Positions 1 to 6,634 of a DNA stretch of 10,890 bases are shown one piece after another. Location of the stretch: positions 1-10,890 of the forward strand of contig CBDULP010000040.1 of NCBI GenBank assembly GCA_965368085.1, written 5' to 3'. The DNA is from Peptoclostridium sp965368085. Its GTDB lineage: Bacteria > Bacillota > Clostridia > Peptostreptococcales > Peptostreptococcaceae. The position numbers and the translations under genes were made by a program. Positions within the stretch are counted from its first letter, which is position 1. Each line of letters opens with the position of its first letter. The notes below the pieces were generated by a model. The model worked only from the letters and a program-made list of their open reading frames with translations, was not told the DNA's origin and did no database searches.

Positions 1-219
1 GAATATAGACTTTTGCACAAGGTGATTTGGTCAAAAAAAGTCGTTTATAAGAATTTTTGATATTTTTTCTCATCAACATTCAGAAAACTTATACTCCTTG
101 ACCTTTTTAAAATATCCGTGTAGTCTTTTTTATATGTCACGCTGATTGTTTATGCATTTGCTTCGTTTTTTATTTATGCATACTGGAGCTAATATTTATT
201 CTGGAGGTGATACTACTTT
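1..219. other. Non-coding leader region upstream of mobA
   Basis: No gene is recognised here. The region is very AT-rich. A TTGACC hexamer at 98-103 followed after 17 bases by TAGTCT (121-126) is only a weak sigma-A-like match. A 9-base direct repeat, TTTATGCAT, occurs at 149-157 and 173-181, and each copy contains the palindrome ATGCAT; it could be a regulator site or chance in AT-rich DNA. The ribosome binding site GGAGGTGA at 203-210 sits 9 bases before the ATG at 220 and fixes the mobA start. Confidence 0.5.
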
Positions 220-876
220 ATGAAAAGTTTCGGCTCTGCTGTAATTCTAGCGGGAGGCAAAAGCAGCAGAATGGGATTTGACAAGCAGTTCTTGTCAATA
301 AACAAAGAGCGCATAATAAAAAGGCTTTGTAAAAGCTTGCGGAGCGAATTTGATGAAATCATAATAGTCACAAACAAGCCTGAATGCTATGTCTCTTTTC
401 AGGAAACTATAATATGCGATGAGATAAAAAATTCCGGCCCCCTTGGCGGAATACACGCCGGACTCAAGGCTTCTTCGAGCGCATATACGTACTTTACCGC
501 CTGCGACATGCCCTATATAAATATGCCCTATATAAGGCATATGAAGTCCAGGCTTTCAGGCGGCAATCACGACGCTTGCATGACATGTTCAAAAGGTAAT
601 ATAGAAACTTTCAACTCATTTTATTCCGTAAACTCGGTAGGCAAGATAGAAGACCTTCTCCAAAACAACAGGCGCTGCATACTATCTCTTGTAGACAATA
701 TTAATACTCTATTTATAAAAGAGGAGATTGCAATGACTTTCAGCCCTGGCATGGAAATGTTCTTTAACTTGAACACCTTTTCAGACGTCAAGGAGTATAA
801 AGATTATTTTTCTCAAAAAAATACATGCTCTACTGAAAATAGAGATGCCTGTTTTTTCAACGCTTCACATTTATGA
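220..876 (+). CDS. mobA: Molybdenum cofactor guanylyltransferase MobA
   Basis: This protein of 218 residues is a nucleotidyltransferase that joins GMP from GTP to Mo-molybdopterin, giving the dinucleotide cofactor of DMSO-reductase-family enzymes; it acts in the cytoplasm. Visible motifs are the nucleotide-binding loop LAGGKSSRMGFDK (residues 10-22), GPLGGIHAGL (73-82), the metal-binding CDMP (95-98) and the late FFNLNT (181-186), all in family order and spacing. The length suits MobA (about 190-220 residues); the last 20 residues are low in recognisable features. The start is set by a strong GGAGGTGA site. It has no tight coupling to the importer downstream (157-base gap with its own promoter). 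A second, different member of the superfamily, MocA, is encoded at 5242-5853, so MobA is probably not the enzyme for the cytosine cofactor. A family assignment to MobA is confident; use for molybdenum versus tungsten enzymes is not decided. Confidence 0.9.
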   Translation: MKSFGSAVILAGGKSSRMGFDKQFLSINKERIIKRLCKSLRSEFDEIIIVTNKPECYVSFQETIICDEIKNSGPLGGIHAGLKASSSAYTYFTACDMPYINMPYIRHMKSRLSGGNHDACMTCSKGNIETFNSFYSVNSVGKIEDLLQNNRRCILSLVDNINTLFIKEEIAMTFSPGMEMFFNLNTFSDVKEYKDYFSQKNTCSTENRDACFFNASHL

Positions 877-934
877 TTGTCTATATGTATTGATTTTTCT
901 TATGCTATTTTTTCAGATTATAGATTTTTTCTAT

Positions 935-963
935 TTTACTTCACATTTCTATTAAGCTATACT
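935..963 (+). promoter_or_regulatory. Probable sigma-A promoter of the ABC importer operon
   Basis: TTTACT (935-940) and TATACT (958-963) are separated by exactly 17 bases and match the -35 and -10 consensus at 4/6 and 5/6 positions. They would start transcription near 970, about 64 bases before the lipoprotein start codon. Found by eye; no expression evidence. Confidence 0.5.
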
Positions 964-980
964 TGGTATCAGAAAATTTA

Positions 981-999
981 ATTGAAAATTTTTTTCAAT
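981..999. promoter_or_regulatory. AT-rich perfect inverted repeat in the importer leader
   Basis: ATTGAAAA (981-988) and TTTTCAAT (992-999) form a perfect 8-bp inverted repeat with a 3-base centre. It lies just downstream of the predicted transcript start (about 970), a typical place for a repressor operator. As RNA it would be a weak hairpin without a following U-tract, so a terminator for mobA is less likely. The regulator is unknown. Confidence 0.35.
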
Positions 1000-1033
1000 A
1001 CACCAATCATTTTATTTTTTAAGGAGGATTTTT

Positions 1034-1930
1034 ATGAAAAAGATTATTGCTTTGCTTATGTCCCTTGTAATGCTTTTCTCACTGACTGCATGCTCGGGGA
1101 ATGAAGATTCAAATGAGGCCGCGTCTTCAAACGAGGCTCCTGTCTTGAAAATTGCCGGAATACCGGACCAGGAAACTTCTGAGATGGAAAAAGGCTTTAA
1201 CGACCTCGCTGCATATCTTAGTGAAAAAACGGGACTTGAAGTTGAATATGTTCCTGTTGCAGACTACTCTGCTGTTGTTACCGGATTTGAAAGAGGGGAT
1301 ATTCACCTTGCATGGTTCGGAGGTCTTACCGGAGTTCAGGCAAGAAACATTGTTCCTAACGCTCAGGCAATAGCCCAAAGACCTAGAGACGAAAAATTCC
1401 ACTCTATATTCATAGCCCAAAAGGGACTTGGCATAAAATCGCTTGAAGACCTTAAAGGCAAAAGCTTCACTTTCGGAAGCGAAAGCTCGACTTCCGGACA
1501 CCTTATGCCTCGTTACTTCCTTATGGAAGCCGGAATAAACGCTGACTCAGATTTCGACGGAAAGCCTAACTACTCGGGTTCTCACGACAAAACCTACACT
1601 CTTGTAGAGTCTGGCGCATTCAACGCGGGAGCACTGAACGAAGCTGTATGGGAAGGCGCAGTTGAAGAAAACAAAGTTGATTTGGACAAGGTCGAAGCTT
1701 TCTACACTACTCCTGACTTCTATGACTACAACTGGTCTATAAACGACCTGGATGCTGAGTTCGGAGAAGGAACAAACGATAAAATCAAGCAGGCCCTTCT
1801 TTCAATAGGAGACGATCAGCCTGAAAACTATATACTTACGCTTCTAAAGACTGACAAATTCATAGAGGCAAACAACGATAACTACGACGCCATAAGCAAG
1901 GTTGCCAAGGAAATAGGAATAATAAAATAG
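1034..1930 (+). CDS. PhnD-like ABC importer substrate-binding lipoprotein, putative selenate-type
   Basis: This is the extracytoplasmic binding lipoprotein (298 residues) of an ABC importer. The N-terminus is a lipoprotein signal (MKKIIALLMS, hydrophobic core, lipobox LTAC with lipidated Cys20), followed by a Ser/Asn/Glu-rich linker and the mature domain from about residue 37. Hallmarks of the phosphate/phosphite/phosphonate-binding (PhnD) fold are ADYSAVVTGF (76-85), AWFGG (93-97), the anion-loop region SSTSGHLMPRYF (151-162), YSGSHDKT (180-187) and NAGALNEAVWE (197-207). From memory of the family, the STSGHLMPR, YSGSHD and TTPDFYDYNW (225-234) segments resemble the subgroup annotated as putative selenate-binding proteins rather than true PhnD. 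No phosphonate-degradation genes are nearby, while molybdenum hydroxylase maturation genes are. The importer class is nearly certain; the ligand (selenate, selenite, another oxyanion) is inference. AAGGAGGA at 1021-1028 supports the start. Confidence 0.85.
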   Translation: MKKIIALLMSLVMLFSLTACSGNEDSNEAASSNEAPVLKIAGIPDQETSEMEKGFNDLAAYLSEKTGLEVEYVPVADYSAVVTGFERGDIHLAWFGGLTGVQARNIVPNAQAIAQRPRDEKFHSIFIAQKGLGIKSLEDLKGKSFTFGSESSTSGHLMPRYFLMEAGINADSDFDGKPNYSGSHDKTYTLVESGAFNAGALNEAVWEGAVEENKVDLDKVEAFYTTPDFYDYNWSINDLDAEFGEGTNDKIKQALLSIGDDQPENYILTLLKTDKFIEANNDNYDAISKVAKEIGIIK

Positions 1931-1943
1931 AAGGTGTTTTAAT

Positions 1944-2735
1944 ATGTCAGTTGAAAACATAATAGAACTAAAAAACATATCAAAAACTTACGGAGAAATG
2001 GAAGCCTTGTCTTCCATTTCTCTTAATGTTAGAAAAGGTGAGCTCGTTGCGCTCATAGGGCCGAGCGGAGCAGGGAAGACCACTCTTTTAAACATTCTTT
2101 CAAACATAGTAAGGCCGGATTCAGGTAGTGTGTGCATAGACGGGGTCTCAATGGATTCATACCGAAGCAATAAGAAATTCGCAAAAAAAGTCGGAATAAT
2201 AAGGCAGCAGTTCGACCTCATACCCCAGCTTCCCGTAATTCACAATGTGCTTGTCGGCAATTTTTCACACTGGAGCACTTTAAAATCACTGATTTCTCTG
2301 ATACTGCCTCAGGATAAAAAAAGCGCGGAAAACGCACTTGAGAGGACAGGTCTTGCAGACAAGATATACGACAGGACCTCAAGACTTTCAGGAGGAGAAC
2401 AGCAAAGGGTCGCCCTTGCGCGCCTTCTTGTTCAAAAGCCAGAACTAATACTGGCGGACGAGCCGGTATCATCTTTGGATCCGGCGAGGGCTCAGGACAT
2501 ACTATCCATACTTTCAAGACTTGTAAAGGAAGACGGCCAGACTCTTGTCACAACACTGCACTCGGTGGAATATGCAAAGCTTTACTTCGACAGGATAATA
2601 GCCCTGCGCAGCGGAAAGCTTTTCTTTGACATGCCGGCTGAAGCTGTCACCGAAAATGATCTGGCCGACCTTTATATGCTAAAGGGGGATTCAAGCCGAT
2701 ATGAAACTTGCGCGAAAATCAGTCGAAATGCATAA
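1944..2735 (+). CDS. ABC importer ATP-binding protein (PhnC-like)
   Basis: Cytoplasmic ATPase of the same importer, 263 residues. It carries the full ABC set: Walker A GPSGAGKTT (39-47), Q-loop RQQF (87-90), signature LSGGEQQR (148-155), Walker B LILADEP (168-174), D-loop SSLD (176-179) and H-loop His206 in TTLHSVEYA. All catalytic positions are intact, so it should hydrolyse ATP. It is closest in architecture to PhnC-type ATPases. It begins 13 bases after the lipoprotein stop with an AAGGTG site at 1931-1936, and its 3' end overlaps the first permease gene by 35 bases, a sign of translational coupling. The substrate cannot be deduced from this subunit alone and follows that of the binding protein. 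Confidence 0.93.
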   Translation: MSVENIIELKNISKTYGEMEALSSISLNVRKGELVALIGPSGAGKTTLLNILSNIVRPDSGSVCIDGVSMDSYRSNKKFAKKVGIIRQQFDLIPQLPVIHNVLVGNFSHWSTLKSLISLILPQDKKSAENALERTGLADKIYDRTSRLSGGEQQRVALARLLVQKPELILADEPVSSLDPARAQDILSILSRLVKEDGQTLVTTLHSVEYAKLYFDRIIALRSGKLFFDMPAEAVTENDLADLYMLKGDSSRYETCAKISRNA

Positions 2736-3507
2736 AAAGCACTTTTTGACGCTTTTTTTCCTCTTCATTTTCATATGGAGTCTCTTTTCTATAAGCTGGA
2801 GCAGCGAGCTCTTCCACTCGGGAGGAAAAGATATAATGCTGGACGTGCTTCGCTCTCTTTTCAGGCCCGACTTGTCATTTGAAACCCTTAGACTCGCACT
2901 TGTTTCTTCTTGGATAACAATTGCATATGCCTTTGCGGGCATGAGCCTGGCAGTTGTAATCGCTTTTTTCACCGGGATATTGGCTTCAGGAGTACTTGTG
3001 CACAAAGGCAGCAGGCTGTTGAAAATTTCATCCATGAGTTTTTTCAGGGGTGTGCTCGGGTTTATGAGAGCAGTTCATGAACTCGTATGGGCATGGCTGT
3101 TTGTTGCTGCAATAGGACTTTCTCCATACGCTGCCATATTCGCGCTTGCAATCCCATACGGAGGCACTTTGGGCAGAATATTTGCGGACATTTTAAACGA
3201 CGTTCCTAAAGAACCCATAAATGCCCTTAGATCAAGTGGAGCCTCGAACATTCAGCTTCTTCTGTACGGATATCTTCCCATTTCAACAGCCGACATGCTC
3301 AGTTACACAATGTACAGGCTGGAGTGTTCAGTAAGGTCTTCAACTATAATGAGCTTTGTGGGTCTTGGGGGTCTTGGCTACCAGATACAGCTTGCCCTTG
3401 CAGACTTGAAATTTGAAAGGGTTTGGACTTTCATGTTCTTTTTAATAGTACTAGTCACACTTATAGATTTTTGGAGCAATGCAATCAGGGAGAGGTTGTC
3501 GATATGA
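2701..3507 (+). CDS. ABC importer permease subunit 1 (PhnE-like)
   Basis: Integral membrane permease of 268 residues. Hydrophobic segments are seen near residues 14-32, 63-100, 115-153 and 241-257. The cytoplasmic EAA loop that docks on the ATPase lies around 174-194, with the sequence NALRSSGASNIQLLLYGYLP, and is followed by SFVGLGGLGYQI (218-229), typical of PhnE-like permeases. The gene starts inside the end of the ATPase gene (35-base overlap); AAAGGGGG at 2681-2688 is a possible ribosome site, 12 bases from the ATG. An ATG at residue 10 (2728) is possible but has no good ribosome site. It ends in an ATGA overlap with the second permease. The two permeases are not close copies, so a heterodimeric channel is likely. 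Confidence 0.9.
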   Translation: MKLARKSVEMHKKHFLTLFFLFIFIWSLFSISWSSELFHSGGKDIMLDVLRSLFRPDLSFETLRLALVSSWITIAYAFAGMSLAVVIAFFTGILASGVLVHKGSRLLKISSMSFFRGVLGFMRAVHELVWAWLFVAAIGLSPYAAIFALAIPYGGTLGRIFADILNDVPKEPINALRSSGASNIQLLLYGYLPISTADMLSYTMYRLECSVRSSTIMSFVGLGGLGYQIQLALADLKFERVWTFMFFLIVLVTLIDFWSNAIRERLSI

Positions 3508-4361
3508 TAAGCAGAAAAAATATTAAAATGCGATTTAGGCTGGACTTTTTAAAGGCGTCTGCTCTATTGCTTTTACTTATAGTTTTTATTTCATGGTTTT
3601 TCATATACCGCGTAGATGGTGCAGACCTTTCAGAGCTGCTTTCTGAAAAAAACGCATTTCATGCGAAAAAGTTTTTGAGTGGCCTTTTGGGAATAGGTGA
3701 AGAGCAGGCCGCTTTTAAAGACCCTGAAAGCTGGAAAAACGCATTGGCCCTCACCTATGAAACTCTTCAAATGAGCATCATGGCGGCAGGGTTTGCAACC
3801 ATTGGAATGTTTGTTACAGTCCTTTTCGCCGCAAGAAACCATGCGAACGGCACACTCACCCTTAAAAATGGGAGTTCGGGCTGGGTTTTCTTCTGGACTG
3901 CGAGGGTTCTTTATGTGTTCACAAGAGCCGTGCCGGAGCTTATATGGGCCATGATAATAATTTTTATATTCAAGCCGGGCATTCTTCCCGGTGCAATAGC
4001 ACTTGCGCTCCACAACTTCGGAATACTGGGAAAACTCTGCGCCGAGGTCATAGAGGACATAGACCACAGGCCCATAAGAAACCTTTCTTCAAACGGTGCA
4101 GGCACTTTGCAGATACTCTTTTACGGAATACTCCCAACTGTCACTCCCAAGTTCATAACTTTCATACTCTACAGGTGGGAAGTCATAATCCGTACCACAA
4201 TAGTAGTAGGGCTTGTAGGCGCCGGGGGGCTCGGACAGCAGTTCAAACTCAGCATGAGCTGGTTCCACTATACGGACGTTACTCTCCTTTTGGGATGCTA
4301 CCTTGTTCTTGTGTTCGCCTCAGACATAATTTCAGAAGGGCTGAGAAAAATAGCGCAGTAA
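3504..4361 (+). CDS. ABC importer permease subunit 2 (PhnE-like)
   Basis: Second membrane permease, 285 residues from the chosen start. ATG at 3504 overlaps the TGA of permease 1 as ATGA and has GGGAGAGG at 3488-3495 before it. A longer reading frame open from 3423 lies within permease 1 and is rejected as start. Hydrophobic stretches lie near residues 17-35, 91-110, 128-158, 160-175, 216-245 and 260-275. The EAA loop is at about 192-212 (RNLSSNGAGTLQILFYGILP), followed by GLVGAGGLGQQF (236-247). A charged extracytoplasmic segment between the first two hydrophobic stretches (residues 37-80) is longer than in subunit 1. It is the last gene of the importer operon, immediately followed by a hairpin terminator. 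Function as the partner of permease 1 is inferred from family and operon position. Confidence 0.9.
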   Translation: MISRKNIKMRFRLDFLKASALLLLLIVFISWFFIYRVDGADLSELLSEKNAFHAKKFLSGLLGIGEEQAAFKDPESWKNALALTYETLQMSIMAAGFATIGMFVTVLFAARNHANGTLTLKNGSSGWVFFWTARVLYVFTRAVPELIWAMIIIFIFKPGILPGAIALALHNFGILGKLCAEVIEDIDHRPIRNLSSNGAGTLQILFYGILPTVTPKFITFILYRWEVIIRTTIVVGLVGAGGLGQQFKLSMSWFHYTDVTLLLGCYLVLVFASDIISEGLRKIAQ

Positions 4362-4420
4362 AAAAACAGCTTGCAGAATGGTTTCGAAATGTAAAACCAT
4401 GCCGCAAGCTGTTTTTGTTT
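4361..4420. terminator. Bidirectional rho-independent terminator between convergent operons
   Basis: A long hairpin: AAAACAGCTTGC (4363-4374) pairs with GCAAGCTGTTTT (4404-4415), and inside it ATGGTTT (4379-4384 region) can pair with AAACCAT (4394-4400). The plus-strand transcript ends in GTTTTTGTTTG; on the minus strand the A-run at 4359-4366 gives an equal U-tract. It therefore can stop both the importer operon and the convergent yqeB operon, whose stop codon is at 4446. Confidence 0.85.
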
Positions 4421-4445
4421 GTGTTTTTATGATCTTTTGAATTTT

Positions 4446-5249
4446 TCAAACTTTTTGAATTGACATAAGGTGCAGCATGGCCTCTAAAACCGCTCCGCCT
4501 ACAGCCCTTGCTTTTTCAGATATTGTAAAGCAGTAGTCGTATATCCCCCTTGGGTCTATGTCTCCTACTTTAAGACCTTTTGAAACATCTGTACCGTCCA
4601 TTATCAGCCCTCTTATTACTCCGCTTATCTGAGCTCTTATCTCGCCTCCCTCAATAACCGAAATAACATCGCCCTCTTCCACAAAGTCACCTATTTCCAT
4701 TACATTTTCAACCGTTCCGCTGCAAGGCGCCCTAAGCACCCTTTGATGTGTATATCCGCACACGTCTGAGGGTATGCCCGTGTTTTTCCTTGCGCTTCCC
4801 TTGCATATCACCCGTCCAAGCTCATGGCCCCTTAAAGTCTCCACTACGGCGTCAACGTCCACCCCGGCAAAGAATCCAGGTCCCACTCCTATAGTAATGG
4901 GCGCCATCCCTATAGTGATTCCCATGTTCTTCTTTGCAAGAGTTGCATCAACAAGCACATCCACATTCATGCCTTTTAGCATTGACATTTTCTCGTCTAC
5001 GACAACTGCCACTTCGTCAATGTCCCAAATTCTCTCAACATCTTCTTTAGATCCTGCCAGCACGGCTCTAACGCTTTCGATTTCCGTCTCTCCCTCGAAC
5101 ACCGCCTGTGCAAATGAAACCCTTCTCCTTACAACGGTCGGCTTTTCTATTTCAAATGCCAACACCTTAAATCCGCACCTGTGGAGTCTATGTATTATTC
5201 CGCTTGCAATGTCTCCTGCTCCCCTTACCGCCACAGTCTTTCTAAACAT
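4446..5249 (-). CDS. yqeB: YqeB/EF2563-family selenium-dependent molybdenum hydroxylase system protein
   Basis: Accessory protein of 267 residues of the family that co-occurs with selenium-dependent molybdenum hydroxylases; its biochemical role is not established. The N-terminus has a dinucleotide-fold glycine motif, VRGAGDIASGIIHRL (8-22). Further hallmarks are VDATLAKKN near 100-108, a glycine-rich TIGVGPGFFAGVDVDAVVE stretch around 119-137, GSARKNTGIP (about 151-160) and the RVLRAPCSGTVENV segment around 169-182, which resembles a biotinyl/lipoyl-like swivelling turn. It is the last gene of a four-gene operon: its ATG lies within the last codons of mocA (8-base overlap), so it is probably translated by coupling. 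It has distant kinship with XdhC-type maturation factors, but no XdhC-specific signature was recognised. Family assignment is confident. Confidence 0.87.
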   Translation of the reverse strand: MFRKTVAVRGAGDIASGIIHRLHRCGFKVLAFEIEKPTVVRRRVSFAQAVFEGETEIESVRAVLAGSKEDVERIWDIDEVAVVVDEKMSMLKGMNVDVLVDATLAKKNMGITIGMAPITIGVGPGFFAGVDVDAVVETLRGHELGRVICKGSARKNTGIPSDVCGYTHQRVLRAPCSGTVENVMEIGDFVEEGDVISVIEGGEIRAQISGVIRGLIMDGTDVSKGLKVGDIDPRGIYDYCFTISEKARAVGGAVLEAMLHLMSIQKV

Positions 5250-5853
5250 TTATATCATTCTCCATTCTCTGCAGTTTAATATAATCGTCCATGGTGTCAA
5301 TGTCTCTTGCGCAGAGGCTGCATCCTGTCTCCACCAAAGAGACTCTTTCATAATGTCTTTTTATTACAGTCCTTCCCCCAGTGTCCCCTTGAAGCCTCAA
5401 AAGTTCTTCCTTCAAATCTTTCGGAAATATTACAGGACTTTTTCTCACTCCCTCGTAAGTAGGCACTATTATTGAGTAAGGATTTTCAATTGACTTTTGT
5501 ATCAACATATCTATTATACCACTTTTCAAGAAAGGCATGTCACCTTGTATGAACATATGTCCGTCAAATTCGCCCTCTTCAACCGCTATTAGCCCAGCTT
5601 TTATGCTTTCGCTCTGCCCTTTTTCGGCTTTTTCATTTTTGACGGATTCAATTCCCATTTTTTCTGCAATCTCTGACACTTCACTCCTTCTGCAAACCAC
5701 AACGATTTTCGAAAGCCTAGATTCCAATGCCGCAGACATAACCCGTTGCACAATGGGCGCTCCCCCCATTCCCATGAGCAGCTTGTCATCTCCCATACGC
5801 CTTGAGAACCCGGAAGCCATTATTATTCCTGCGACTTTGACCTTTTTTTCCAT
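5242..5853 (-). CDS. mocA: Molybdenum cofactor cytidylyltransferase MocA
   Basis: A 203-residue nucleotidyltransferase that transfers CMP from CTP to Mo-molybdopterin, giving the cytosine dinucleotide cofactor used by xanthine-dehydrogenase-family hydroxylases. Motifs: MASGFSRRMGDDKLL (12-26; the MocA/YgfJ version with Ser-Arg-Arg-Met-Gly), GQSESIKAG (79-87), the metal site QGDMPFL (103-109), SPVIFP (139-144), GDTGGR (156-161) and DIDTMDDY (184-191). GQSxS and GDxGGR are typical of MocA and absent from MobA, which separates the two paralogues in this window. Its start overlaps the yqeC end by 31 bases and has only a weak ribosome site (GCAGGA), suggesting coupled translation. It is flanked by yqeC and yqeB, an arrangement expected for molybdenum hydroxylase maturation. 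No odd residue was seen. Confidence 0.9.
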   Translation of the reverse strand: MEKKVKVAGIIMASGFSRRMGDDKLLMGMGGAPIVQRVMSAALESRLSKIVVVCRRSEVSEIAEKMGIESVKNEKAEKGQSESIKAGLIAVEEGEFDGHMFIQGDMPFLKSGIIDMLIQKSIENPYSIIVPTYEGVRKSPVIFPKDLKEELLRLQGDTGGRTVIKRHYERVSLVETGCSLCARDIDTMDDYIKLQRMENDINV

Positions 5854-6614
5854 ATCCTGCCGACCCCGCCTTCCTTAAGGCTCAATGCAAATATGCCCTC
5901 AATTTGACTGCCGCCTGTAATGTCCCCATTTTCCGTCTGGGCATTTTTGACCATATCTATTATATCAGCGCCATAAGCCGCTCGCACTTCACCTTCTACC
6001 TTGTTTAACACCACATACTTTTTGGACTTTCCGCCCCCTTTGAAAATGCCAAAAGGCGACACTATGAGCTTTGCAATGTCGCCGCAATCTATAATGCCCC
6101 CTTCTTTTTTCCCAGTTACCGAGCAAAACTCGTCAACCCTGTGTACTGTCATATTGTCTATTCTCATGCCTATGCAATCAATGCCTATAACGCCCACCAC
6201 GACATCGCTGCATGAGGCTATGACCGGTTCATGCTCTGCCGGCGCCTTCACGGGCCTTCCTTTCGAGCCGTCTGACTCCACTATTATAACGTCAAAAAGA
6301 CTGCTCCCCTTTATGCCGCAAATGATCTCGGCAGATACGCCCCTTAGCTTTTGCAGTTCGTCTATATGGCTTCCAAGCGCAGTTATGCCGCCAGTTTCAC
6401 TAAATACTGCGTTTTCGCCTTCCCTGGCCATAACCAGCCTGTGCACCCAGCCCTCGCGTGGAACGTATATCGCAGTTGTAGTGGTGACAAGCACATTTTT
6501 GCCGGAGCCGAAGATTTCACCCGAAAGCCTTTCCATGAGGCTGGTCTTTCCGCCACCTCCAACTATGCTGACAAGCTGTCCATGTCTTAATTCCAGCAGA
6601 TTTGAAATATCCAT
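5823..6614 (-). CDS. yqeC: Putative selenium-dependent hydroxylase accessory protein YqeC
   Basis: A P-loop protein of 263 residues, of a family linked by gene neighbourhood to selenium-dependent molybdenum hydroxylases; its reaction is unknown. It shows a nucleotide-binding loop SIVGGGGKTSLMERL (16-30), VTTTTAIYVP (43-52), the family signature VESDGSKGRPVKAPAEHEPV (112-131) and a late NKVEG (204-208) that resembles the base-recognition element of GTPases. The frame is open further upstream to 6668, but the ATG at 6614 is chosen because GAGAAGGTAGG lies just before it, the family normally begins a few residues before the P-loop, and this start clears the upstream stop codon at 6635 by 20 bases. 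It sits between the molybdopterin-binding protein gene and mocA in one operon. Confidence 0.87.
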   Translation of the reverse strand: MDISNLLELRHGQLVSIVGGGGKTSLMERLSGEIFGSGKNVLVTTTTAIYVPREGWVHRLVMAREGENAVFSETGGITALGSHIDELQKLRGVSAEIICGIKGSSLFDVIIVESDGSKGRPVKAPAEHEPVIASCSDVVVGVIGIDCIGMRIDNMTVHRVDEFCSVTGKKEGGIIDCGDIAKLIVSPFGIFKGGGKSKKYVVLNKVEGEVRAAYGADIIDMVKNAQTENGDITGGSQIEGIFALSLKEGGVGRIWKKRSKSQE

Positions 6615-6634
6615 ATGATACCTACCTTCTCCGG

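Noticed and set aside
3423..3503. Upstream extension of the second permease gene
   Set aside because: This stretch lies within the 3' end of permease 1 in another frame and encodes no membrane-like sequence; ATG at 3504 forms an ATGA overlap with a ribosome site.
1034..4361. Annotating the importer as a phosphonate transporter (PhnCDE)
   Set aside because: The fold is PhnD/PhnC/PhnE-like, but no C-P lyase or phosphonatase gene is near, and the binding-protein segments fit better with the selenate-type subgroup. The Phn gene names would claim a substrate that is not shown.
3944..4432. Plus-strand open frame inside and beyond permease 2
   Set aside because: It is out of frame with the clear permease, crosses the terminator hairpin and has a Cys/His/Arg-rich composition typical of a frame shadow.
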